Source: Aureliella sp046290675 (lineage in GTDB: Bacteria > Planctomycetota > Planctomycetia > Pirellulales > Pirellulaceae). Taken from it: a stretch of DNA of 64,000 bases. The translations under genes were made by a program, and so were the position numbers. Under the pieces are notes generated by a model. The model saw only the letters and a program-made list of their open reading frames with translations. It ran no database searches and was not told the DNA's origin. The stretch covers positions 1 through 64,000 of the forward strand of contig JBKAHA010000015.1 in assembly GCA_046290675.1 (NCBI GenBank). Reading direction: 5' to 3'. Of the stretch, positions 45,255-53,348 are shown in pieces; the first letter of the stretch is position 1, and each line of letters opens with the position of its first letter.

Positions 45255-45261
45255 ACCTTCG

Positions 45262-45289
45262 ATTATGACTCAGGGGCGTCAGACAGCAA
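45262..45289 (-). promoter_or_regulatory. Possible promoter of the DAHP synthase leader
   Basis: On the minus strand CATAAT (45262-45267, five of six -10 bases) follows TTGCTG (45284-45289, three of six -35 bases) after 16 bases. It would start transcription at about the leader ATG, seven bases after the -10 box, making the leader message almost leaderless. The weak -35 keeps confidence modest. Confidence 0.4.
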
Positions 45290-45831
45290 GACCATCCCTG
45301 GTGAAGTTCGCGCTGAATTGGCAAGTTGATTTGCCGTGTCTGACTCTCATCGTTTGCTGGCAAGAAAGCGACGTGCTTCAACTCGATTGTCCTTGCCAAA
45401 AAGCAGAAGGCTTAGCTCGGAGACAATGCGTTGATTGCGACGCAGCACCATAGACTCGCCGCCTCCGGATTTCGCAAGTTTGTTAAACGAGGAAAGCGGC
45501 ATTGGCTGGCCGCAGGTAACGGTGCTGACACGGCCTCCGAGCGAGCGGCGGCTCTCTGCGCATTTGGCGAACTCTCTGGTTGGAGCGCATTCTTTTCGTC
45601 TGAGGCTAATCCGGTCGTATAGTGCCGCCGGCCTCCATTGTCGATCTGTAGGGCTTCCGGACGCATTCTACCACTTGTTTTTGGTCTAAACCAATCTTGG
45701 GGGATGCTTTAGAATTCTCGCGATTACGGTCCTAGGCTGTGCCGGTCGATACCCATTTCGGCCTACTTGGGACTGCTCTTCGTACGGCCCATTGGCCTGT
45801 TACGGACCTTTGTTTGAGTAATGAGCTCGAG
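45290..45831. other. Divergent intergenic region between aroF leader and proS
   Basis: About 540 bases with no supported gene. The open frames on both strands are Arg/Ser/Ala-rich and show no family pattern. The proS promoter should lie towards 45700-45800. I see no T-box-like structure. Confidence 0.35.
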
Positions 45832-47349
45832 ATGAACAAGAAGCCGAAGACCGCGATTTCTCCCACCAGAGCCGAAGACTACCCAGAGTGGTATCAGCAA
45901 GTCATTAAGAACGCAGACCTAGCCGAGAACTCGCCGGTCCGTGGGTGTATGGTCATCAAGCCATGGGGTTACGCGCTTTGGGAGAACATGCAACGTGGAC
46001 TGGACAAGATGTTCAAAGACACGGGGCACCAAAACGCGTACTTCCCGCTATTCATTCCGATGAGCTTTCTTGAGAAGGAAGCCGAGCATGTGGAAGGGTT
46101 TGCCAAGGAATGCGCGGTGGTGACTCACCACCGTTTGGAGCCTGATCCGAGCGGAGAAGGCCTACGACCTGCCGGACCATTAGAAGAGCCTTTGATCGTT
46201 CGGCCCACTAGCGAGACGATCATCGGCGCCATGTATGCCAAGTGGGTCCAGTCGTACCGCGACTTACCAATCAAAATCAATCAGTGGGCTAATGTGGTCC
46301 GCTGGGAAATGCGGACGCGTCTCTTCTTGCGTACAGCCGAGTTTCTGTGGCAGGAAGGCCACACGGTTCATGCGACTCGCGAGGAAGCATTGGAAGAGAC
46401 GTATCTGATGCTCGATGTCTACGCTGACTTCGCCGAAAACTTTATGGCCGTGCCAGTGATCAAAGGGGAGAAGACGGCAGGCGAGCGGTTCCCAGGCGCT
46501 GACATCACGGTTTCCATTGAAGCGATGATGCAGGACCGAAAAGCGCTGCAGGCGGGTACAAGTCACTTCCTGGGGCAGAATTTTGCCAAGGCTCAGGAGA
46601 TCACGTTCCAAGATCAGAACGGCGATGTGGCCCATGCTTGGACGACTTCGTGGGGTGTGAGTACTCGGCTCATTGGCGCGCTAATTATGACCCACGCGGA
46701 CGATGATGGCATGGTGATTCCCCCCAAGATCGCGCCGTCTCATGCAGTGATTCTTCCAATTTATCGCGATGAATCGCAACGCGATGAAGTTCTGGAGTAC
46801 GCCGAGAAGCTCAAGGCCGAGCTTGAAGGTCTGGCCTACGGTGGCCGCGCGGTCGAAATTGAAATTGACGATCGGGATTTACGTGGTGGCGAAAAGAAGT
46901 GGTACCACGTCAAACGCGGCGTACCATTGCGAATCGAAGTCGGTCCAAAAGACATTGCAAAGGACGCGGTTTTTCTTGGCCGTCGCGACACGGGTGAACA
47001 AACCAGTACGCCTCGAGCTGAGCTGGTAAGTGGGTTTACGAAGTTGCTCGACGAAATCCAAACCAGTCTTTTCAATCGCGCGTTGGCGATGCGGGAAGAA
47101 AATACCGTCGAGATCACCAACGAAGCCGATTTTCGCGCCTACTTCACTCCAAAGAATGTGAAGACGCCCGAAGTTCACGGCGGCTTTGCTCATTGCTACT
47201 TTGCGTCTGAAGAAGACGTGCAACCGTTGCTCAACGAGCTCAAGGTCACCATTCGGAACGTCCCGTTGGAAGGCAATGACGAGCCAGGGACATGCTTCCT
47301 GACAGGGAAGCCCGCAGCGAAGAAAGCTGTTTTCGCAAAAGCTTACTAG
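45832..47349 (+). CDS. proS: Prolyl-tRNA synthetase, archaeal/eukaryotic short type
   Basis: ProS charges tRNA-Pro with proline. The 505-residue product (ATG at 45832) is the short type without the bacterial editing insertion. Class II motif 2 is in NVVRWEMRTRLFLRTAEFLW followed by QEGHTVHA, and motif 3 is in WTTSWGVSTRLIGALIMTHA followed by DDDGMVIPP. The proline-binding TSET is in VRPTSETIIGAMY. An anticodon-binding domain follows, and the protein ends in Tyr (KKAVFAKAY), as archaeal-type enzymes do, with a C-terminal zinc-binding-like domain largely lacking Cys ligands. Planctomycetes commonly carry this form. It heads a plus-strand run but is separated from the next gene by 67 bases containing a palindrome. 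Confidence 0.95.
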   Translation: MNKKPKTAISPTRAEDYPEWYQQVIKNADLAENSPVRGCMVIKPWGYALWENMQRGLDKMFKDTGHQNAYFPLFIPMSFLEKEAEHVEGFAKECAVVTHHRLEPDPSGEGLRPAGPLEEPLIVRPTSETIIGAMYAKWVQSYRDLPIKINQWANVVRWEMRTRLFLRTAEFLWQEGHTVHATREEALEETYLMLDVYADFAENFMAVPVIKGEKTAGERFPGADITVSIEAMMQDRKALQAGTSHFLGQNFAKAQEITFQDQNGDVAHAWTTSWGVSTRLIGALIMTHADDDGMVIPPKIAPSHAVILPIYRDESQRDEVLEYAEKLKAELEGLAYGGRAVEIEIDDRDLRGGEKKWYHVKRGVPLRIEVGPKDIAKDAVFLGRRDTGEQTSTPRAELVSGFTKLLDEIQTSLFNRALAMREENTVEITNEADFRAYFTPKNVKTPEVHGGFAHCYFASEEDVQPLLNELKVTIRNVPLEGNDEPGTCFLTGKPAAKKAVFAKAY

Positions 47350-47360
47350 GCGTTCGATGC

Positions 47361-47381
47361 CAATGTCGACAGTCGACGTTG
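47361..47381. repeat. Near-perfect palindrome between proS and the DUF4416 gene
   Basis: CAATGTCGAC and GTCGACGTTG flank a single A: ten pairs with one mismatch. It lies 12 bases after the proS stop and 36 bases before the next ATG. It could be an operator, an RNA stem or a methylation-type site (two GTCGAC). No T run follows, so it is not a classical terminator. Confidence 0.5.
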
Positions 47382-47416
47382 ATCGCGATCCAAGTTGTTG
47401 CTTTGGTGAATGAAAT

Positions 47417-47977
47417 ATGGCTGTTCCCAAGCCTCCACATCCCGCTTTTCAATTGGTTGCTGTTTTTAGTCGGCACGATGCGGCCATCGATTGGGTTCGA
47501 ATGAAAGTTGTGGGCGAGTGGGGGGAAATCGTCTTGGCGAGTCCCAAATTCGACCACAGCGAAACGCATTACTATGAAGATGAAATGGGAGCCGATCTCC
47601 GGAAGCAATTCTTGATGGTGGCTTCAGACTCAAAGTCGGGTTTTTATGATCCAGCCAGACTTGCGCAATCCAAGTTGGAAAGCAATCGTTGGGAAATGGA
47701 GTTAGCGTCCGCAGCGAACTACGGTGAATCTCGTCCCGTAAACATTGATCCCGGTTACCTGACGCTGAGTAAACTAGTGCTAGCTAGCGCCAAGGACCGG
47801 GCTCATCGCATTTATCTTGATCATGGGATCTATGCCGAAGAATGTCTTTATTTTTTGGGCGGGTGGAAATCGCGTCCTTGGACTTATCCCGATTATCAGC
47901 GCAGCGATTTCCATGGCTTCTTTGATGAAGCCCGCGACTACCTGAAGAAAGCGATCCAGACAAAGGCGGTTCATTGA
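47417..47977 (+). CDS. DUF4416 family protein
   Basis: The 186-residue cytoplasmic product matches DUF4416, with LVAVFSRHDAAIDWVRMK at the start, FDHSETHYYEDEMG, and the ending RPWTYPDYQRSDFHGFFDEA. Function is unknown for the family. Its stop TGA overlaps the TTG start of the WecA-type gene by four bases, so the two are translationally coupled and may act in one process, surface glycan synthesis. Confidence 0.88.
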   Translation: MAVPKPPHPAFQLVAVFSRHDAAIDWVRMKVVGEWGEIVLASPKFDHSETHYYEDEMGADLRKQFLMVASDSKSGFYDPARLAQSKLESNRWEMELASAANYGESRPVNIDPGYLTLSKLVLASAKDRAHRIYLDHGIYAEECLYFLGGWKSRPWTYPDYQRSDFHGFFDEARDYLKKAIQTKAVH

Positions 47978-49098
47978 GTGGCTTTCCATTAGTTCTGTTG
48001 CTGGTAGCCGTTCTGTTGCCGAGCTTCTTGGTCTCATTTTTCACGGTCGGATGGGTACGCCGAGGAGCAGTCAAACTTGGTTTGCTCGACCAGCCAGGTG
48101 AGAGAAAGGTTCATGCCAATCCTGTCCCGCTGGGAGGCGGCTTAGGCATCTGGTCTGGCGTGGTTGCTACACTTCTGGCTGGGACCATAGTTGTTCTCGT
48201 GGTTGCCGGAACTCCCGCGCTCGCCGATCTGTTACCCGTCGAGCTCTCCGGGAATATCGCGGGACTGAAAGGAAAGATCGCCGAGATCTGGGTCATCACC
48301 GGTTGTGCCACCATCTTGATGTTTCTAGGGCTGATGGACGATCGCCGCGGCGTATCGGTGTGGTTGCGGTTAGCGGTCGAGTTCGGCGTGGCAGGTTTCT
48401 GCGTTTACTGGCAGGGGCTGCAGCTAACGGCCTATATCGACTTACCATGGCTGACCAGCATTCTCAGCGTTTTCTGGATCGTTGCGTTGATCAATTCGTT
48501 CAACATGCTGGACAACATGGACGGGCTTAGCGGAGGTGTCGCTGCAATATCGGCAAGTATGCTTGCAGCCATGTTGCTGATGAGCGGAGAAGCCGCGAAT
48601 CACCAGCCACAAATTTTCGTGGCGGCCATGTTGTTGGTATTGGTTGGCGCGTTACTTGGCTTCCTGAAGCACAATTGGCCACCCGCAAAGATTTTCATGG
48701 GCGACGCGGGCAGCTATTTCATCGGTTTCTGGATTGCTGTGGCAACACTGCTGGCAACTTATACAGGCTATCAAGGTGAATCACCGCACGCGGTACTGGC
48801 TCCGCTCATTGTCATGGCGATTCCTCTTTACGATATGTGCAGCGTCATTCTGATTCGATTGCGGGAAGGCCGCAGCCCCTTTGAAGGGGATAAGCGCCAT
48901 TTCTCACATAGGCTGGTCGATTTAGGAATGACCAAGAAGCAGGCGGTGTTGACGATCTATCTGGCAACTGCAACGGTATCGTTGAGCGCATTGTTGCTCC
49001 CAAGAGTTGATTTTGTGGGAGCTACATTGATTGTGGCTGGGACGCTGTTGGTGCTTGGCTTGATTCGAGTTCTGGAGTCCGTAGGGCGGGATGCTTGA
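47974..49098 (+). CDS. Polyprenyl-phosphate sugar-1-phosphate transferase (WecA/TagO-like)
   Basis: The 374-residue membrane enzyme transfers a sugar-1-phosphate, commonly GlcNAc-1-P, from a UDP-sugar to undecaprenyl phosphate, starting a cell-surface polymer on the cytoplasmic face. Motifs of the MraY/WecA family are MFLGLMDDRRGVS, NSFNMLDNMDGLSGG, KIFMGDAGSYFIGF and GDKRHFSHRLVDLGMTKKQA with the His-containing loop. About ten or eleven helices are present. The start is TTG at 47974, overlapping the preceding TGA. The following ligase-like gene overlaps the same way. The absence of the MraY-specific flanking cell-division genes favours the WecA/TagO role. Confidence 0.92.
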   Translation: MSGFPLVLLLVAVLLPSFLVSFFTVGWVRRGAVKLGLLDQPGERKVHANPVPLGGGLGIWSGVVATLLAGTIVVLVVAGTPALADLLPVELSGNIAGLKGKIAEIWVITGCATILMFLGLMDDRRGVSVWLRLAVEFGVAGFCVYWQGLQLTAYIDLPWLTSILSVFWIVALINSFNMLDNMDGLSGGVAAISASMLAAMLLMSGEAANHQPQIFVAAMLLVLVGALLGFLKHNWPPAKIFMGDAGSYFIGFWIAVATLLATYTGYQGESPHAVLAPLIVMAIPLYDMCSVILIRLREGRSPFEGDKRHFSHRLVDLGMTKKQAVLTIYLATATVSLSALLLPRVDFVGATLIVAGTLLVLGLIRVLESVGRDA

Positions 49099-51704
49099 GA
49101 ATGCCGAAGCAGTCACGCAAGACGAAGAGACCCAAGGCTTCAACAACATCGCGGTCGGAATCCGTGTCAGATTCCTTTTTTGAGAACGAGCGACAGATAG
49201 GCTCGGCCAGCTTGAGGCAAACGTTACTTGTTGCCCTGGGCTTTCTTGTCGGCATGTTAGTTGTCTGGGCGTATCTCGTCCCAGTTGATGCCACGAGCGT
49301 CTTTATGAGCGAGGCGTTGCCTCAAAACTTGTTTTGGCTCTTGGTCGGCGTGTTGGCTGCGACAGCAGCCGCGTTTAGCGGAGGTCTGAAAACGTCCCGA
49401 TGGGAGTTGGGCGGGGCGATTTTGTTGCTCATTCTAGTCGTTGTCTCAACATTCCTTGCAGGTGAGGTTTGTAATCCGCGCCGGGCTTGGTTCGGGTTCT
49501 GGCAAGTCTGTTCGTTGGTGGCGGCCTATTATGCAATTTGCTTTTTGGCATCGTACGGTAGCGCGACCAAGTCGGCGCTAGTGACGCTGCTTCTGGCGGG
49601 CTTGATAGCGTCTTCGGTACACGGGGTTTACCAGGTCGCTGTCGAGTTTCCTGATGCTCGCGCCAGGTACCTGGCCGATCCAGATGGTGAAATCGCGAAG
49701 ATCCCAGGTTTATATGCTCCCGAAGGATCTCCGCAACGAATGCGATTTGAAGATCGCCTGCTGCAAAGTAGGGAACCTTTTGCGAACTACGCGCTTGCTA
49801 ATTCGCTCGGCGCCGTGCTAACCGCCAGCCTGCTGCTGTTGTTAGGCATGCTCTTCCAGCGAACAGGGGTTGGAAGTGTTCTTTGGGGGCACGTCGCGCC
49901 GGATAGTGCAGAGCAGGGGAGGGACGAGAAATCGATCGGGGGTGCTGGAGAAGCATCTGGAAGTTGGCTTCGTTATCCAAATCATCGCTATGCGATCATT
50001 CCGCTTGTGCTTTGCTTCATGGTCGTCGGATGCGCTTGGTTTCTCGCGAGCAGTCGAGTGGCGTATCTGGCCGTCTTGGTCGGCATTGCGTTGATATCGA
50101 TGCTGCCTTTCATCTCACGCAAATTCAGTGGCGAAGGGGGCGCGTTACCCTATCGGCTGATCGCAGGTTTGTTCGGAGTGCTTGTTGCGATTGTTGGAGG
50201 CGGGCTTTGGTGGCTGGGGCGTACGGACCGATTGGTATTAGAAGAGGCCGGAAAGAGTCTGGGCTATCGATTGGAATACTGGAAAGCGACTTGGCAGATG
50301 GTTTTGGATCATCCTTGGCTAGGCGTAGGGTTCGGCAATTTCCAAGCGCATTATCCGCTCTACAAGCTCGCTCAAGCGAGTGAAGAGATTGCGGATCCGC
50401 ATAACTGGGTGCTTGATTGGTCTGCCAGCTACGGATTGCTCGCGACACTGCTGATCGTTGGTTGGTTGTTCCGTTTTTTGTTGCGAGGTGCCTTTAGTGC
50501 TCATTCTCAAACCGTCGTTGGATCCAATTCGAAACTTGATGATGCTCTGGCGAAATCCTTACTCACAGGAGGGACCTTGGGTGGCCTCGTGTGCGTGAGC
50601 ATGTTGGTGCTGCTGATGGGGATGGATCTCTGGGTGGTCGTGCTCGCGTGGGCGCCCGCCGTACTAGCGACAGTGTTACTGGCCAGTTCGATCCGGTCGT
50701 TGATTCCATTCCGGTTCGTCTTCTTGTCCGCAGCGGTGTCGATCGGTCTGTGTTTGCTAATCACGGGTTCCTGGCAAGCCACGGGAATCGCTGTACCGCT
50801 GCTTCTACTGATGGCGTTGAGCCTCGAGCGAGAACGAATGGCCCCGGTGGCCAGAATGAATCCCAAAGCCCAGGAGCGGTCGTCCGGTAATTCCGTTAGC
50901 GATTTCAGCATGGCCGTTGGCGTTCCCATGTTGGCTGTGGCAGGATTGATGGTATTTGTTTTCCAGTCTTGGATGCCGGTGACGCAAGCTTGGGCAAAAC
51001 AGCAGTCAGCTGCATTTTCCGAGTCTACCGTCGAGCAAGAGCAGCTCGCCGAGGCGGCCAGGGACGCGGATACCATGGATGCAGACTTGCAAGGAGGTGT
51101 GGCGCAGTTAGCCGTTCGAAAGGCACTTCAGTCCGACCGTAGGCTATTCCCAACACGTGCTGCTGAAGCGATGGTGGAGCTCGAAGGTTGGCTGCAGCTC
51201 GAAAAGACCTCGTTTGCGGCTTGGCGAGACGCTGGGAACCAAGTGTTTTCGCTACTAGCACGGGCTTCACGCGACGATGCGGATCAATCTAGCTACGGTC
51301 AGGTTGTCGAACAGTACTATGCCAAGGCGGTCCAGCAGTACCCAACGAGTGCCGAATTGCGCGTCCAATGGGCCGCGATTTTGGCGGTTCTTGGGGATGG
51401 GGAGCGTTGCGAAAAAGAAATCCAGGTTGCATTAAGACTCAGTGAAAATAGCCCGCACGAGGACAAAAGGTTGGGGCGACACAGGACCCAGGGAGACGGA
51501 GATCAACTGGTGTGGTTTCCGGTTGTGCCGACCGATCGCACTGACTTGGGGGATTCCTGCCCAGTGCCCAACATGGTCTACGCAGAACCTCTGATAGAAT
51601 GGATGCGTAAGCAAACTGAGGTCACATTGGATGATCGAGCCGAAGCCGATGAGAATAAGATGTTGGAAAGTCGCTCGGCCGAGACCCCCGAGCCGACCCT
51701 CTAG
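49095..51704 (+). CDS. O-antigen ligase/polymerase-like (Wzy_C) protein with helical C-terminus
   Basis: The 869-residue product has a basic, hydrophilic N-terminus (about 1-35). About a dozen helices follow, with the Wzy_C signature in the outer loop (GYRLEYWKATWQMVLDHPWL followed by GVGFGNFQAHYP and DPHNWVLDWSASYG). A C-terminal soluble region after about 620 has TPR-like helices (YYAKAVQQYPTSAELRVQWA). It probably polymerises or ligates lipid-linked glycans in the periplasm. It overlaps the WecA-type gene by four bases (TTG at 49095 within TTGA; an ATG at 49101 is the alternative), so it is coupled to it. The last part resembles other planctomycete ligase-like proteins with TPR tails. Confidence 0.88.
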   Translation: MRMPKQSRKTKRPKASTTSRSESVSDSFFENERQIGSASLRQTLLVALGFLVGMLVVWAYLVPVDATSVFMSEALPQNLFWLLVGVLAATAAAFSGGLKTSRWELGGAILLLILVVVSTFLAGEVCNPRRAWFGFWQVCSLVAAYYAICFLASYGSATKSALVTLLLAGLIASSVHGVYQVAVEFPDARARYLADPDGEIAKIPGLYAPEGSPQRMRFEDRLLQSREPFANYALANSLGAVLTASLLLLLGMLFQRTGVGSVLWGHVAPDSAEQGRDEKSIGGAGEASGSWLRYPNHRYAIIPLVLCFMVVGCAWFLASSRVAYLAVLVGIALISMLPFISRKFSGEGGALPYRLIAGLFGVLVAIVGGGLWWLGRTDRLVLEEAGKSLGYRLEYWKATWQMVLDHPWLGVGFGNFQAHYPLYKLAQASEEIADPHNWVLDWSASYGLLATLLIVGWLFRFLLRGAFSAHSQTVVGSNSKLDDALAKSLLTGGTLGGLVCVSMLVLLMGMDLWVVVLAWAPAVLATVLLASSIRSLIPFRFVFLSAAVSIGLCLLITGSWQATGIAVPLLLLMALSLERERMAPVARMNPKAQERSSGNSVSDFSMAVGVPMLAVAGLMVFVFQSWMPVTQAWAKQQSAAFSESTVEQEQLAEAARDADTMDADLQGGVAQLAVRKALQSDRRLFPTRAAEAMVELEGWLQLEKTSFAAWRDAGNQVFSLLARASRDDADQSSYGQVVEQYYAKAVQQYPTSAELRVQWAAILAVLGDGERCEKEIQVALRLSENSPHEDKRLGRHRTQGDGDQLVWFPVVPTDRTDLGDSCPVPNMVYAEPLIEWMRKQTEVTLDDRAEADENKMLESRSAETPEPTL

Positions 51705-51801
51705 TGGTCGTGTTCATCGGCCTTAGGTTGCGTAAATGAACTGTATCAGCCGGGGTGTCGTTGGTTGCCCCGGAATCTGAAGTGGTATCGCGGAAAGAAC
51801 A

Positions 51802-53013
51802 ATGATTCGAGCTTTGCTTGTTGGTGGGATCGCGGCAGCCCTTGGCATCGGATTGGGATACGCTCAATCTTCCTATCAAAATCAGGACATTGAGGAGAGG
51901 TTCTTTGTCGCTCGGTCGACCATGGCCCAGCACAAAGGAGATTTAGAAGAGTCCGACATCCTTGCTGCGACTCGGGATCAAGGAAAGCCGAAGCTTGAGA
52001 TCGTGGATGGGCCCGAGTTCGATTTTGGCACCATGATGCACGGCACCGAGATGAGCCATGATTTTGTGTTCAAGAATGTAGGCGACGGACCACTTGTGCT
52101 AGATATGGGGGAGTCCAGCTGTAAGTGCACCGTAGGCGAGCTCGATCAATCGATTATCCAGCCTGGCGATCAGACCAACGTTACTTTGACCTGGAAAGCG
52201 CAGGCACTTGTTCCTGAGTTTGGGCAGAACGCGACCATCATTACGAACGATGTGGATGCACTAGAGGTCAAGCTCTCCGTTTTTGGAAACATCACACGAA
52301 GCGTGAGTTCGGTCCCCGATCGTATCCAGCTGGGAACACTCGCTGATGATCAAGAGGTGAATAAGTCCGTCTTCGTATTCTCCTACCTGGATGAAATGCA
52401 GGTGCTCGAAGATAGCTTCGAATGGACCGATGCTGCGACTCGCAAGCTGGTCAAGTTTGAGGTTTCGAGAGTAACTGTCGAGGAGGCTGGGATTCGTGAG
52501 CATATGAATGCCAAGCATGCTTATCGCGTTGATGTGGGTTGGGGGCCGGGGTTGCCAATCGGGCAACTGTCAGGCCGCATTCAATACCGAACGATTCAGC
52601 CGGAAGAATCTGGGACCTTGGAGATTCCTGTTTCGGGTTCTGTCGCGGGAATTCTCCAGTTGCAAGGTGGACGTTCTTTTGATTCTTCACAAAGTCTTTT
52701 GGATCTCGGAAATGTCGATTCGAATGAGGGCGCCGAAATGTCGCTATTCTTGTTCGTGCAAGGCAAGGAGAGAGACAAGATCCAGCCAGAGATTGTCTCC
52801 GTGACGCCGGACGAGTCCCTTCAGGTCGAACTGCTAGGACCACGTAAGACGAGTTCACGTGACATTTACACTCTGAAGTTTACGGTGCCGAAAGGGGCGC
52901 CCGAGGCGTACTATCCGGCTCGCTCAGCTGGAAGCAAAGGTATGGTGAAGATTAAGACCACCGGAGCGGTAGAGAGAGAAATGAAAATCAACCTTCGACT
53001 GATGGTGAAGTAA
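51802..53013 (+). CDS. Exported DUF1573 protein
   Basis: The 403-residue product has an N-terminal signal or anchor (about 3-25, RALLVGGIAAALGIGLGY). A DUF1573 immunoglobulin-like domain follows at about 67-155, with FDFGTMMHGTEMSHDFVFKN and SSCKCTVGELDQSIIQPGD, whose Cys-x-Cys is characteristic of the family. A second, weaker beta-sandwich may follow. DUF1573 proteins are periplasmic with unknown role. GGAAAG is well placed before the ATG. It begins 97 bases after the ligase gene, so it may be the end of that run. Confidence 0.87.
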   Translation: MIRALLVGGIAAALGIGLGYAQSSYQNQDIEERFFVARSTMAQHKGDLEESDILAATRDQGKPKLEIVDGPEFDFGTMMHGTEMSHDFVFKNVGDGPLVLDMGESSCKCTVGELDQSIIQPGDQTNVTLTWKAQALVPEFGQNATIITNDVDALEVKLSVFGNITRSVSSVPDRIQLGTLADDQEVNKSVFVFSYLDEMQVLEDSFEWTDAATRKLVKFEVSRVTVEEAGIREHMNAKHAYRVDVGWGPGLPIGQLSGRIQYRTIQPEESGTLEIPVSGSVAGILQLQGGRSFDSSQSLLDLGNVDSNEGAEMSLFLFVQGKERDKIQPEIVSVTPDESLQVELLGPRKTSSRDIYTLKFTVPKGAPEAYYPARSAGSKGMVKIKTTGAVEREMKINLRLMVK

Positions 53014-53348
53014 TCGATGTCGACGCGGGAGTGTCCCCGTATCGACTCACGAATGGAGTCGATCATTCGCGTGAGTTTCTGGTCGCTTTGTGGCGTTGAT
53101 CAGGGTGATCGGATCGACTGTCTGCGAATCGAGACACAAGAAGTTTCTTCCCTTGGCCGATATCCTTAAGGCCCGTATGCTGCCGCGCATCGTAATGACA
53201 ACGTCGCTTAATCGCCTTCGTTGGAGTTGGGGTGATGCACGACAGTTGAATAACGGGTGGTGCATCTGTGCAAAAGACACAGAATGGCAAGGACGAGCAG
53301 TTGCAGGGTCAGGCAGTTTCATCAGAGGGCAGATACGTGTTGATCACC
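53014..53348. other. Intergenic region with one strong stem-loop
   Basis: About 335 bases upstream of the tetraheme fusion gene. ATCGACTC (53041-53048) and GAGTCGAT (53056-53063) form a perfect 8-bp stem with a 7-base loop, 28 bases after the DUF1573 stop. No T run follows. Small frames here show no gene-like features. Confidence 0.45.

Noticed and set aside
45133..45399. An 88-residue minus-strand open frame covering the DAHP synthase leader.
   Set aside because: It overlaps the terminator hairpin and the leader ORF in another frame, has no family pattern, and its composition is that of a shadow frame. The short leader ORF explains the region better.
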